Positions 42,754 through 51,682 of a DNA stretch of 64,000 nt are shown here, piece by piece. The notes beneath the pieces were generated by a model. That model was not told where the DNA came from, did no database searches, and worked only from the letters and a program-made list of their open reading frames with translations. Made by a program: the position numbers and the translations under genes. The stretch covers positions 1-64,000 of the forward strand of contig NZ_QKZK01000016.1 in assembly GCF_003254275.1 (NCBI RefSeq), in the 5' to 3' direction. How positions within the stretch are numbered: position 1 is the stretch's first letter; each line of letters begins with the position of its first letter. This stretch comes from Breznakibacter xylanolyticus. GTDB lineage: Bacteria > Bacteroidota > Bacteroidia > Bacteroidales > Marinilabiliaceae.

Positions 42754-44274
42754 ATGAAAGAGAAGACCGAATTATATGTGTTGATGCTGGAGGACGATGC
42801 GCTGGATGCAGAGCTGAACATCGCCCAGTTACGTCATTTGGAGGAATACGACTGCCGGGTGAAGTGGGTCAGTGATAAAACTTCTTTTCTCAAGGCATTG
42901 GATGAAATGTTGCCAGATATCGTGTTGAGTGATTATAACCTCCCACAATACAGTGGGTTGGGGGCGCTGCACGAAATAAAGCAAAAACGACTGATTATTC
43001 CTTTTATATTTGTGACCGGCGCAATGAACGAAGAGACGGCTGCCGAAACTATCAAAGCCGGGGCTTGGGATTATGTAGTGAAGGATCGGTTATTTCGTTT
43101 GCCATTGGCCATTCGGGCGGCTTTGCAGCTCAAAGAAGAAAAAATTAATGCGGCACGAGCGGCCGAGCAAAACCGCATTCTGTCAATGTCGCTCGATCAG
43201 AGTCCGGTGCATATTTTATTATGTAATATCCGTGGGCAAATTGAGTTTGTCAACAGCCGTTTTACAGTCATCACCGGTTTTGAGCCTCATGAAGTTATTG
43301 GCAAGTCGCTTGCGGAACTGGTCGCGGTCAATTATACCCATCATTTTTGGAACAATTTGTGGGCACAGGTCAAAGGCGGAAAGATCTGGCGGGGAGAAAT
43401 GCAAGGGGTTAAAAAAGATGGATCGTTGTTTTGGGAATCGGTGTCCATATCGCCCTTGAAGAACAAAGAGGATGTGGTCACCCATTATATTGCCGTGAAA
43501 GAGGATATCACGCATCGGAAGGCCATGGAACACGAGCTCTCCGAAGCTTTGGAGCGTGCCGAACGCAGCGATAAGCTCAAAGAAGCTTTTTTGCAAAACC
43601 TTTCGCACGAGATTCGTACACCCATGAATGCCATTGTGGGTTTTTCGAGCTTGCTCAACGAAACGGAAATGGAAGAGCAGCTCTATCGTGAATACACCGG
43701 GCATATCTACGACAGTACCCTTAAGTTACTCACCATCGTAAACGATATTCTCACTGTGGCCAAGATACAGGCAGGGCAGGAGCGCCTGATGTTTCGTCCT
43801 GTTTTCATTCAGGAAATCATCCAAAAACTGGTGGAAACCCACCAGGGGGAGGCAGCCCGGAAGAAACTTCATTTTAATGCTCATTTGGATGAAATACAAC
43901 CCGTTGATGTGATAACCACCGATCCGGGCAAACTCATTCAGGTGCTCTCCAATATTCTGCACAACGCCATTAAGTTTACCCATCAGGGCGAGGTGGAATT
44001 GCGATATGTGTGTCGCAATGGGCAGGTTCGATTTTTTGTACGCGATACCGGTATCGGTATTCCGCAGGAGGCCATTCCCCATATTTATGAACGCTTCCGG
44101 CAGGCCGATCCAAGCATCAGTGTGGAGTATGGTGGCAATGGACTGGGTCTCTCCATTGCGCAGTCGTATGTCGAGTTGCTGGGAGGTAACATCGCGGTGG
44201 TGTCTGAAGTGGGAGCCGGTTCTACTTTTGAAATCGTTTTACCCATGGGAACCAAAGATAAACAAGGGCATTAA
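42754..44274 (+). CDS. Receiver-PAS-histidine kinase
   Basis: 506 residues. An N-terminal receiver (about 8-125, D60 in DIVLSDYNLP) is followed by a PAS/PAC domain (about 145-265, ending IAVKEDITHRK), HisKA with H285 (NLSHEIRTPMNAI), and HATPase with N (LSNILHNAIKFT), G1 (VRDTGIGIP), F (YERFRQAD) and G2 (GGNGLGLSIA) boxes. It is soluble. The receiver-first order suggests input by phosphotransfer. It lies next to the stand-alone receiver gene at 42232, with the conserved leader element filling the gap between them. Confidence 0.92.
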   Translation: MKEKTELYVLMLEDDALDAELNIAQLRHLEEYDCRVKWVSDKTSFLKALDEMLPDIVLSDYNLPQYSGLGALHEIKQKRLIIPFIFVTGAMNEETAAETIKAGAWDYVVKDRLFRLPLAIRAALQLKEEKINAARAAEQNRILSMSLDQSPVHILLCNIRGQIEFVNSRFTVITGFEPHEVIGKSLAELVAVNYTHHFWNNLWAQVKGGKIWRGEMQGVKKDGSLFWESVSISPLKNKEDVVTHYIAVKEDITHRKAMEHELSEALERAERSDKLKEAFLQNLSHEIRTPMNAIVGFSSLLNETEMEEQLYREYTGHIYDSTLKLLTIVNDILTVAKIQAGQERLMFRPVFIQEIIQKLVETHQGEAARKKLHFNAHLDEIQPVDVITTDPGKLIQVLSNILHNAIKFTHQGEVELRYVCRNGQVRFFVRDTGIGIPQEAIPHIYERFRQADPSISVEYGGNGLGLSIAQSYVELLGGNIAVVSEVGAGSTFEIVLPMGTKDKQGH

Positions 44275-44471
44275 ATTGGTTGCATCAAAGGGGATGAATC
44301 AGCGACTTTTTCCCATCCATCCGGTGAATAAAAAGAGATTTGTCTTAGTTTTTGATTTTATTTTTCGGGTTTTTATCTCAATTGAGAACATTTTGTGGGG
44401 GTGGTTGTTTTAGATAAAAACAAAACAGATGTTTATATCTTTTATAAATAGCTAAATTCAAAACAACTCGT

Positions 44472-45794
44472 ATGTCAACATTTGATATTGTGATGCCCAA
44501 GATGGGTGAGAGTGTCGAAGAAGCCACCATCACCCGATGGTTTGTATCGGTGGGCGATGCCGTGAAGGAGGACGATCCGATATTAGAAATAGCGACCGAT
44601 AAAGTCGACTCAGAGATACCATCTCCGGTAGCCGGCGTGGTGAAAGAAGTGCGATTTGAAGTCAACGCAGTGGTTCCTGTGGGACAAATTGTGGCCGTCA
44701 TTGCCCTTGAGGGAGCCGAATTGACCGAAAAAACTGCGGTTGAAAATGTTTCGGCTGTAGACATTGTTCAAAAAACTGAAGATGTAGATGTTAAATCGGA
44801 TTTAGTCAAGCGCGAAGATTTGGGATTGGAGTCAGAGAGATTCTATTCGCCATTGGTTCGCAGCATCGCATCGGCCGAAGGTATTACGGCACGTGAGCTC
44901 GATGCCATTCGTGGTAGTGGGATGGAAGGCCGGGTTACCAAGGAGGATGTATTGGCTTATTTGTCACAAAAAAAATCGGCTGCACAAGGTACCGACAAAC
45001 TGCTTCCATCAGCAGAAAATCCTGTTTCTTCTGCTTCCGCTGCTCCAGTGTCGTCAACACCCAAGGCATCGGTATCGCTTTCGGCAGGGGATGAAATACG
45101 TCAAATGGATCGCATGCGAAAACTCATTGCCGATCACATGGTCATGTCTAAGCAGGTGTCGCCGCACGTAACTTCTATTGTCGAAGCCGATGTAACCAAC
45201 ATCGTATTATGGCGCGAAAAGAGCAAAGATGCATTTTTAACCAAATATGGAGAGAAGTTGACCTATATGCCCGTGTTTACCGAGGCTGTGGCCAAGGCGC
45301 TTCGCGATTTCCCGGGGGTGAACGCATCGGTGGATGGCGATCAAATCATCTATCGCAAAAATGTGAACGTTGGCATTGCCGTCTCTTTGCCATCGGGAAA
45401 TTTGATTGTTCCGGTCATCAAACAAGCCGATCAGAAAAATTTGGCAGGGCTGGCCAGTGACATCAATCGTTTGGCCAACGAGGCGCGAACCAACAAGCTA
45501 TCGCCCGATGCCATTCAAGGAGGCACCTTTACCATTACCAATTTCGGCTCGTTCCACAACATCATCGGAACCCCCATCATCAATCAGCCGCAAGTGGCTA
45601 TTTTGGCAACAGGCACCATCGAGAAGAAGCCTGCAGTGATTGAGACTCCCACGGGCGATGTGATTGCCATCCGCCACAAGATGTTCTTGTCGTTATCCTA
45701 CGACCACCGCATTGTGGATGGAGCCTTGGGCGGAGGCTTTTTACGCCGCATTGCCGATTATCTGGAAGCATTTGCTCTTGATACTCCCATTTGA
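44472..45794 (+). CDS. 2-oxoacid dehydrogenase E2 (dihydrolipoamide acyltransferase)
   Basis: 440 residues. N-terminal lipoyl domain with K44 in EIATDKVDSEI; a peripheral-subunit-binding domain (about 120-155: YSPLVRSIASAEGITARELD, GRVTKEDVLAYL); a linker rich in Ser/Ala/Pro; and the catalytic domain ending SLSYDHRIVDGALGGGFLRR with the active-site histidine. It transfers an acyl group from lipoate to CoA. It precedes the fused E1 gene by 189 bp, and both probably form a branched-chain or pyruvate dehydrogenase complex. No E3 gene is adjacent. Confidence 0.92.
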   Translation: MSTFDIVMPKMGESVEEATITRWFVSVGDAVKEDDPILEIATDKVDSEIPSPVAGVVKEVRFEVNAVVPVGQIVAVIALEGAELTEKTAVENVSAVDIVQKTEDVDVKSDLVKREDLGLESERFYSPLVRSIASAEGITARELDAIRGSGMEGRVTKEDVLAYLSQKKSAAQGTDKLLPSAENPVSSASAAPVSSTPKASVSLSAGDEIRQMDRMRKLIADHMVMSKQVSPHVTSIVEADVTNIVLWREKSKDAFLTKYGEKLTYMPVFTEAVAKALRDFPGVNASVDGDQIIYRKNVNVGIAVSLPSGNLIVPVIKQADQKNLAGLASDINRLANEARTNKLSPDAIQGGTFTITNFGSFHNIIGTPIINQPQVAILATGTIEKKPAVIETPTGDVIAIRHKMFLSLSYDHRIVDGALGGGFLRRIADYLEAFALDTPI

Positions 45795-45983
45795 TTGGAC
45801 GTGGGAAGGGGTATTAAATACAGTTGTTTGCTGAGCCTAAAAAATCCACACAATCACGAGTTGTGACGAATGGGCTTAAATATTTAAACACATAGGGCAT
45901 CTTTGACTGATAAAAATAAATAATCAACAGAACAGTATCCTAAAGTCTCTCCTTGAGGGATGAGAGGAAAAAATTATAATCAT

Positions 45984-48035
45984 ATGAAAAGTGATGTGCC
46001 GGTACGCTATAGTATCAAGAAGACCGATAAAGAGACCCTTTTAAAGTGGTATCATTTAATCACTTTGGGGCGGACGCTCGATGACCGGGCGCCCAACTAC
46101 CTGAAGCAGGCTGTCGGGTGGAGCTATCATGCGCCGGCTGCCGGACATGATGGCATTCAACTGGCCATCGGACAGGTGTTTCGTCGCAACAAGGATCATT
46201 TGTTTCCCTATTATCGCGATTTGCAGACCTGCGTGTCGGCTGGTATGACGGCCGAAGAGATCATTCTCAACGGGATTTCCAAAGATGCCGATGTGGCCGG
46301 AGGGGGGCGACACATGTCGAACCATTTTGCCAAGCCGGCTTGGAACATTCATAACGTATCGTCGTGCACGGGTAATCATACATTGCATGCAGCCGGTGTG
46401 GGACGTGCGCTCAAGACCTATGGCGAAAATGATGCCGTGGTGATTAGTTCGCAAGGCGAATCGTCGGTATCGGAGGGCTACGTTTACGAGGCCATAAATG
46501 GCGCATCGCGCGAACAGTTGCCTGTGGTGTTTGTTTTTCAGGATAATGGCTACGGTATTTCAGTTCCCAAGCAGGATCAGACGGCCAATCGCAAAGTGGC
46601 TCGAAATTTTGAATCGTTGAAAAACCTGCGCGTGATTTATTGCAATGGAAAAGATGTATTTGATTCAATAAATGCCATGACAGAGGCTGTTACCTGGGCC
46701 ATGGAGAATCAAAAACCTGTGATCGTGCAGGCCAACTGTGTTCGCATTCATTCGCATTCCAACTCAGACCGTCACGAACTTTATCGCGATGATAATGAGT
46801 TGAGTTATGTGAAGGAGTATGATCCTGTTGAAAAATACAAACGTTTGTTATTGCGCTATCAACGGGCGACAGAGTCCGAACTCACTGAAATAGATGAGCG
46901 TGTAAAGGAGGAGGTGAAAGAAGCACATCGCAAAGCGATGGCCGCACCGGCTCCGTCACCGGATTCGATTTTTGATTATGTGTTACCGCCGGCGTATGTT
47001 TCGAATAAGTATCCCGATGGGGTTCATCACCAGGAGGGTGACAAAGTCAAGTTTATTCAGGCTCTAAACGAAGCACTCAAAGCTGAATTCCGACACAATC
47101 CCGACACTTATTTATGGGGACAGGACGTGGCCAACAAGGATAAGGGGGGGATTTTTAACGTTTCCAAAGGCATGCAGCAGGAATTTGGGAAAACACGCGT
47201 GTTTAACGGGCCCATTGCTGAAGATTACATTTTGGGAACCGCCAACGGGATGTCGCGTTATAACCGTAATATGCGCATCGTGGTGGAAGGTGCCGAGTTT
47301 GCTGATTATTTTTGGCCGGCCATGGAACAATTTGTCGAGACCACTCATGAGTATTGGCGAACCAAGGGACAATATTCGCCCAATATTACAGTCCGATTGG
47401 CATCGGGCGGATACATTGGTGGTGGCTTGTATCATAGTCAGAACATCGAAGGAGCCCTGATGACCTTTCCGGGCGTGCGTATAGTGTATCCTTCGTTTGC
47501 CGACGATGGGGCCGGGTTAATTCGCACAGCCATGCGCAGCGAAGGGATGACGGTGTTTATGGAGCCCAAGGCACTTTATAACGCCCCCAAAGCGGCCACT
47601 GTGGTTCCCGACGATTTTGAGGTGCCTTTCGGAAAGGCTCGGATTCGTCGTTCAGGAACCGATTTGACCATTATAACCTACGGCAACACCACGCACATGT
47701 GCCTAGAGGTGGCCGAGCAGCTCCAACAAGAGGGTAAGGCCAGTGTCGAGGTCATTGATTTGCGCTCGTTGGTTCCGCTCGATAAAGAGGCAATCCGCAC
47801 ATCGTTGAGCAAGACTTCGCGTGCCCTGGTGGTTCACGAAGACAAAGTATTTGGGGGTTTTGGAGGCGAAGTGGCTGCAATGATCGGCGACGAGATGTTT
47901 GAGCTCCTGGACGCCCCCGTGCGACGTGTTGGCTCCACGTTTACGCCTGTTGGGTTTAATAGAATTTTGGAAGCGGCCATTTTGCCCGGTAATGATCGTA
48001 TTTATCAGGCTGCTGTGCAATTGATACATTATTGA
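45984..48035 (+). CDS. 2-oxoacid dehydrogenase E1, fused alpha and beta subunits
   Basis: 683 residues. The first ~340 are E1 alpha, with the thiamine diphosphate motif as QGESSVSEGYVYEAINGASR (the usual GDG is GES here) through VFQDNGYGIS. The last ~330 are E1 beta (KVKFIQALNEALKAEF, YLWGQDVANKDKGGIFNVS, VRLASGGYIGGGLYHSQNIEG, RALVVHEDKVFGGFGGEV). Such fusions are common in Bacteroidota, where they act on branched-chain 2-oxoacids. It pairs with the E2 just upstream. ATG 45984 is preferred to 45960. Substrate specificity is not certain. Confidence 0.93.
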   Translation: MKSDVPVRYSIKKTDKETLLKWYHLITLGRTLDDRAPNYLKQAVGWSYHAPAAGHDGIQLAIGQVFRRNKDHLFPYYRDLQTCVSAGMTAEEIILNGISKDADVAGGGRHMSNHFAKPAWNIHNVSSCTGNHTLHAAGVGRALKTYGENDAVVISSQGESSVSEGYVYEAINGASREQLPVVFVFQDNGYGISVPKQDQTANRKVARNFESLKNLRVIYCNGKDVFDSINAMTEAVTWAMENQKPVIVQANCVRIHSHSNSDRHELYRDDNELSYVKEYDPVEKYKRLLLRYQRATESELTEIDERVKEEVKEAHRKAMAAPAPSPDSIFDYVLPPAYVSNKYPDGVHHQEGDKVKFIQALNEALKAEFRHNPDTYLWGQDVANKDKGGIFNVSKGMQQEFGKTRVFNGPIAEDYILGTANGMSRYNRNMRIVVEGAEFADYFWPAMEQFVETTHEYWRTKGQYSPNITVRLASGGYIGGGLYHSQNIEGALMTFPGVRIVYPSFADDGAGLIRTAMRSEGMTVFMEPKALYNAPKAATVVPDDFEVPFGKARIRRSGTDLTIITYGNTTHMCLEVAEQLQQEGKASVEVIDLRSLVPLDKEAIRTSLSKTSRALVVHEDKVFGGFGGEVAAMIGDEMFELLDAPVRRVGSTFTPVGFNRILEAAILPGNDRIYQAAVQLIHY

Positions 48036-48183
48036 TGATATAAATCTCATGAAGATGTCTACAGCTTTGACAAATAGGAGGTTGATTATTGGAAGAAGTG
48101 CAGAATTGCATGAGTATATCAGTACCATCTAAAAATCATTGTTTTGCGTCTTGATATTTAAATCTTAATACATTTATAAACAG

Positions 48184-48272
48184 ATGAAACGAGCCATGTG
48201 TAGGCCTTATTCACACAGGAGGATGATTCTTGGCGAGTTCCATGTGGCCATTGAATAACAAATTTTAAACAC
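48184..48272 (+). promoter_or_regulatory. Shared leader element, copy B
   Basis: 89 nt from ATGAAACGAGCCATG to the flavodoxin start codon, carrying TTCACACAGGAGGATG, TTGGCGAGTTCCATGTG and a final AACACATGAAA. It matches copy A (42666-42753) in order and spacing. The E1 stop is 149 bp upstream, so the element here lies in free intergenic sequence. Confidence 0.7.
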
Positions 48273-48788
48273 ATGAAAAAGACTGCGATCATATACAGTT
48301 ATCGGTCGGTGAAAACCCGCCAGCAGGTACAAAAAATCATCCATCAATTTGGAGACGACCCCATCGAACAGTTGGATGCCGATAGTGTGACAGGGGATGC
48401 GATTATGCCCTATACGAACCTTATTTTGGCCGTTCCCACTTGGTTTGACGGTGAATTACCAAATTATTGGGATGAGCTATTGCCGGATCTTGAAGAGCGT
48501 AATTTCAAAGGCAAGAAGGTGGCCATTTTTGGGGGAGGCAATCAGCGTGATTATCCCGAGAATTTTGTAGATGGCATCGGCATCATGGCTCAATTTATGG
48601 AACAAAGGGGAGCCAAGCTGGTCGGATTCACATCCACCGAAGGCTATTCATTTGAAAGTTCACGTGCGGTACGGGGAAATGAGTTCATGGGACTGGCCAT
48701 CGACGTGGAAAACCAGTCGGCATTGACCGATTCACGCATCGAAAAGTGGGTTCTATCGTTGAAAATTGCGTTTGATTCAAAAAAATAG
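48273..48788 (+). CDS. Flavodoxin
   Basis: 171 residues. FMN-binding elements: an N-terminal phosphate loop (AIIYSYRSVKTRQQ), the first ring-binding loop around VPTWFDGELPNYWDE, and the second around FGGGNQRDYPENFVDGIG. The C-terminus QRGAKLVGFTSTEGYSFESS followed by GLAIDVENQSALTDSRIEKW is the long-chain flavodoxin signature. The phosphate loop departs from the usual T/S-x-T-G-N-T. It carries single electrons in the cytoplasm, for example under iron limitation. The leader element at 48184 directly precedes it. Confidence 0.92.
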   Translation: MKKTAIIYSYRSVKTRQQVQKIIHQFGDDPIEQLDADSVTGDAIMPYTNLILAVPTWFDGELPNYWDELLPDLEERNFKGKKVAIFGGGNQRDYPENFVDGIGIMAQFMEQRGAKLVGFTSTEGYSFESSRAVRGNEFMGLAIDVENQSALTDSRIEKWVLSLKIAFDSKK

Positions 48789-48886
48789 TGTTTTTTTTAC
48801 GGTTGGTATACAGGGATATATGATTTAATTTCATGTTTTATGGGATTTTATTGTCGGAATAGTTGCATGATACCGATTAAATCACC

Positions 48887-48894
48887 TATATTTG
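48887..48894 (+). promoter_or_regulatory. -7 box (TATATTTG) of tRNA-Lys
   Basis: TATATTTG fits TAnnTTTG, 18 bp before the tRNA 5' end. A TTGC sits 20 bp upstream in place of the -33 box. Confidence 0.6.
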
Positions 48895-48912
48895 CAACCG
48901 CAAAACCAGGAT

Positions 48913-48988
48913 GACTCAGTAGCTCAGCTGGTAGAGCACATCCCTTTTAAGGATGGGGTCCTGGGTTCGAGCCCCAGCTGAGTCACCA
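48913..48988 (+). tRNA. tRNA-Lys (UUU), CCA encoded
   Basis: The 7-bp acceptor stem GACTCAG pairs with CTGAGTC. The D arm (GCTCAGCTGGTAGAGC), the anticodon arm CATCC-CTTTTAA-GGATG with anticodon TTT, and the T arm CTGGGTTCGAGCCCCAG are all canonical. CCA is encoded at 48986-48988. This tRNA is a normal substrate of MnmH, encoded at 11.5 kb. Confidence 0.97.
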
Positions 48989-48990
48989 GT

Positions 48991-49026
48991 AAAAAAGCGA
49001 AACATGTTTCATGTTTCGCTTTTTTA
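48991..49026 (+). terminator. Terminator after tRNA-Lys
   Basis: AAAAAAGCGAAACATG-TTTC-ATGTTTCGCTTTTTT is a perfect 16-bp stem with a T-run. Confidence 0.9.
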
Positions 49027-49633
49027 TTTAAATATATTTATGATCTAAATGTATTATTTGTTGCTAAGAGCCAGATTCGCCTTATTGGAACACTTTTGAA
49101 TCTTTTGGGTAAATAAAATATGGAATTATGTCAGAGGTGGCTTTCTGAGCCCCTTTTATGGGTTTGCAACCATGCAGGTGGATATTAGGGTGCTGAATCA
49201 TAAAATGACTGCAATAAATTTATAAGCGCAAATTAACTCGAGTGCTACGAAATGTTGGATTCATTGAATTTGCCAACGATTGTTCCAGACAAATCAGAAT
49301 TGACTCTCTTTGTATTGCAAACTGGCAGTAATAATTAGCCACGCATAATCACAACATAATTAACCCACTCAGAAATCGCTCATTCTATAGCGCCAACTGC
49401 CTCATGAAGAATAATTCATGCAGTAAAATATCGATGTTTTCTTTAAAAACAAGTGTATAATTTGCTTTAGCAATCGAAGTTGTGGCAGCAACATCAAAAT
49501 GGACGTTAGAAACGATGCTCCACTTTTATATTTTATGTCGTAATGTGATTTTTCGATGAGGGAAAATACCACACTTAAGAGACATCGATCACGCGTGGTA
49601 TAAGTGAATGCGTTTTGGATGCAAAATTGGTAG

Positions 49634-49735
49634 TTTATAAATGTAATCAATCCTTGGAGTTACGGATGTAAATAACATGATACCACCTTCTAAATTAACA
49701 AGTGTAAAAGCACAGTTTGGATTTACACATCTAAA
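49634..49735. promoter_or_regulatory. Four degenerate TTTACA-N2-TGTAAA sites
   Basis: TTTATAAATGTAAT (49634), GTTACGGATGTAAA (49659), TTAACAAGTGTAAA (49695) and TTTACACATCTAAA (49722). Each keeps most of the palindromic 14-mer found intact at 52620. They lie about 450-550 bp upstream of the HTH gene. Confidence 0.4.
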
Positions 49736-49859
49736 TCATAAAATCCAGATAAAAGCAAGCGAGAGAACCCCCTATATGTAAATACAAATATTAAGAGCAT
49801 AAATATTCAGTATTTCAGTGTATTACATTACCTATTTAAATAATTACTTGATAATTTAG

Positions 49860-49873
49860 AGTACAAATGTAAA
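49860..49873. promoter_or_regulatory. TTTACA-N2-TGTAAA-like site
   Basis: AGTACAAATGTAAA has an intact right half and two mismatches in the left half. Confidence 0.35.
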
Positions 49874-50089
49874 TTAATGGCCTTATCGCCCCCATTTTCA
49901 TCCCTTCACATCAGTATATATGACTGATAACCAGTATTTATAATCATCTATATTAACCTATAAGTTTAATTCTTATGATTTGCTGAAAAACTCTACCACA
50001 TGTTCGTGTATCACATTGATTGATTGTGAATAATTTATGGTATGCGATCAAATCGCAGGCAAATATCAAGGATAATCCATAACGTCCCA

Positions 50090-50103
50090 CATACATTTGT
50101 AAA
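50090..50103. promoter_or_regulatory. TTTACA-N2-TGTAAA-like site upstream of the HTH gene
   Basis: CATACATTTGTAAA has an intact right half, 96 bp before the HTH gene start and 19 bp before its promoter palindrome. Confidence 0.4.
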
Positions 50104-50121
50104 CTACCAAATCTCATTAAT

Positions 50122-50166
50122 AATTCACTAAAGTGAATTGAAGTATTAATTACATTTGTATATTTG
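50122..50166 (+). promoter_or_regulatory. Promoter and operator-like palindrome of the HTH gene
   Basis: AATTCACT-AA-AGTGAATT (50122-50139) is a perfect palindrome. A partial -33 box (ATTG, 50137-50140) overlaps its end; 18 bp later TATATTTG (50159-50166) fits the -7 box. A second TACATTTG lies at 50151 within a TTTACA/TGTAAA-like site. The layout suits autorepression by the encoded HTH protein. Confidence 0.6.
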
Positions 50167-50185
50167 CAATTACATATCTATCCAC

Positions 50186-50704
50186 ATGAAGGATCGAATT
50201 TTAAAGATTTTGCAACATGAACGGTTAACGCCGTCGAAATTTGCGGATACCATCGGTGTTCAACGCTCCAATATATCGCACATATTATCGGAGCGGAGTA
50301 AGCCCAGTCTCGATTTTCTGGCAAAAATCCTGACCCATTATCCTCAAATTAGTGGCGATTGGCTCATCACCGGACGTGGAAGCATGTTAAAAGGGAGTGT
50401 CATTCCCAAGGGGAACACATTATTTGACCAACCGACGGTGAATCGTTCGGGCATTCTGGAGTCAATATCTGGCTCTGGTTCAGATAAGGCTGAAAACACT
50501 CAAATTGCAAGTTCTGCTTCGTCTGTGACTGCAGATACTATCTCAAATGAGTCTGTCGTGGACACTGAGCCATCTAAAACGAATGAACCGATTGTTACAT
50601 TGCCTCCGATGATGACACAGCTCTCTAACTTGACCGGGCTGGAGATTGAGCAGATTGTGGTATTTTATAAAAATCGAACTTTTGTGTGTTATAAGCCGGG
50701 GTAA
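50186..50704 (+). CDS. XRE-like helix-turn-helix regulator
   Basis: 172 residues. The first ~65 form an HTH_XRE domain: MKDRILKILQHERLTPSKFA, DTIGVQRSNISHILSERSKP (helices 2-3), then SLDFLAKILTHYPQISGDWL and ITGRGSML. The remainder is a low-complexity Ser/Thr/Asn linker (about 95-145) and a short C-terminal segment LTGLEIEQIVVFYKNRTFVCYKPG. No ligand or catalytic motif. It is a common Bacteroidota single-HTH regulator. It sits at the head of the pyrKD stretch and between the TTTACA/TGTAAA sites. Confidence 0.85.
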   Translation: MKDRILKILQHERLTPSKFADTIGVQRSNISHILSERSKPSLDFLAKILTHYPQISGDWLITGRGSMLKGSVIPKGNTLFDQPTVNRSGILESISGSGSDKAENTQIASSASSVTADTISNESVVDTEPSKTNEPIVTLPPMMTQLSNLTGLEIEQIVVFYKNRTFVCYKPG

Positions 50705-50858
50705 TTGTCTGATGGCGGCTTTCAGGGCGTGTAACGTCCCTGATGATGGATTCAGACCACCGGTTTTCATGATAATTTTAGGATTGCCAACGGCTCGATA
50801 ATTCCTTAACTTCATGTGAACTCTTAGGAGCCAATGCATGGAGAACAGCAAAAAGCAC

Positions 50859-50866
50859 TATATTTG
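50859..50866 (+). promoter_or_regulatory. -7 box (TATATTTG) upstream of pyrK
   Basis: TATATTTG fits TAnnTTTG, 39 bp before the pyrK ATG. The TTTATAAATGTAAA site at 50882 lies in the resulting leader. Confidence 0.6.
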
Positions 50867-50881
50867 CAGAGATTTTAAGGA

Positions 50882-50895
50882 TTTATAAATGTAAA
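50882..50895. promoter_or_regulatory. TTTACA-N2-TGTAAA-like site in the pyrK leader
   Basis: TTTATAAATGTAAA has one mismatch to the palindrome, 15 bp after the -7 box and 10 bp before the start codon, a suitable place for repression. Confidence 0.5.
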
Positions 50896-50905
50896 TTAAG
50901 CAAAC

Positions 50906-51682
50906 ATGTGTCAGAAAAAGTATATAGATGATTTTACCGTTCTCCAGACTCGCAGGGTCACGCATGATTATGTGATCATTGATTTACAGCATCCGAGTCA
51001 ACTGCCCGACATTCGTCCTGGGCAGTTTGTGCAGGTAAAAGTAGAGGATCGTCCCAATGTTTTTTTGCGACGTCCCATATCTGTTCACGATGCCGATAAA
51101 AATCAAGGTATTTTACGTCTGTTAGTGCAGGAAGTTGGTGAAGGAACCCGTTGGATGGGACAACTTGAACCAGGTCAAAAACTCAATTTGGTTTATCCGC
51201 TTGGTAACTCATTTCCCATGCCCAAAACAGATCGCGTGTTGCTTGTCGGCGGTGGTTGTGGCATTGCACCCCTTTTATTTTTAGGAAAAGAACTTCGCAA
51301 GCATGGTATTAAACCACGATTTCTCATGGGCGCCCGATCGGCTGCTCATTTAATTGACATGAGCGAATATCGGGAGCTTGGCGATGTGTATGTGACCACC
51401 GAAGATGGTTCAGAAGGGACGAAGGGCTTTGTGATACATCATCCGGTGATGAAAACCGACAAGCCTGATTTTGATGTGATTTACACTTGTGGCCCGGAGC
51501 CGATGATGAAAGTATTGGCCAAATATGCTGCCAATCATCACCTTGATTGTCATGTATCGCTCGAAAACAGCATGGCTTGTGGTATTGGAGCCTGTTTGTG
51601 TTGCGTAACGGCCACGCAACAAGGTAATAAATGTACATGTATTGATGGACCTGTATTCGATTCAAAAGATTTAAAATGGTAA
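50906..51682 (+). CDS. pyrK: Dihydroorotate dehydrogenase B electron transfer subunit
   Basis: 258 residues. N-terminal FAD-binding beta-barrel ([21 protein letters not shown]), NAD-binding domain ([29 protein letters not shown]) and a C-terminal [2Fe-2S] site with cysteines in [20 protein letters not shown] and CTCIDGPVF. It passes electrons from PyrD's FMN to NAD+. It overlaps pyrD by 7 bp, so the two are translationally coupled. Confidence 0.96.
   Translation: MCQKKYIDDFTVLQTRRVTHDYVIIDLQHPSQLPDIRPGQFVQVKVEDRPNVFLRRPISVHDADKNQGILRLLVQEVGEGTRWMGQLEPGQKLNLVYPLGNSFPMPKTDRVLLVGGGCGIAPLLFLGKELRKHGIKPRFLMGARSAAHLIDMSEYRELGDVYVTTEDGSEGTKGFVIHHPVMKTDKPDFDVIYTCGPEPMMKVLAKYAANHHLDCHVSLENSMACGIGACLCCVTATQQGNKCTCIDGPVFDSKDLKW

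Larger units (their letters stand above)
49027..50121. other. AT-rich gene-free gap with repeated TTTACA/TGTAAA motifs
   Basis: About 1.1 kb without a supportable gene, clearly more AT-rich than its surroundings. From 49634 onward it carries several degenerate copies of TTTACA-N2-TGTAAA (listed separately). Short open frames exist on the minus strand (for example 49402-49650) but look random. Confidence 0.55.

Noticed and set aside
49402-49650. 82-codon minus-strand ORF in the AT-rich gap
   Set aside because: No motif, poor composition and no promoter or RBS. It is probably random.
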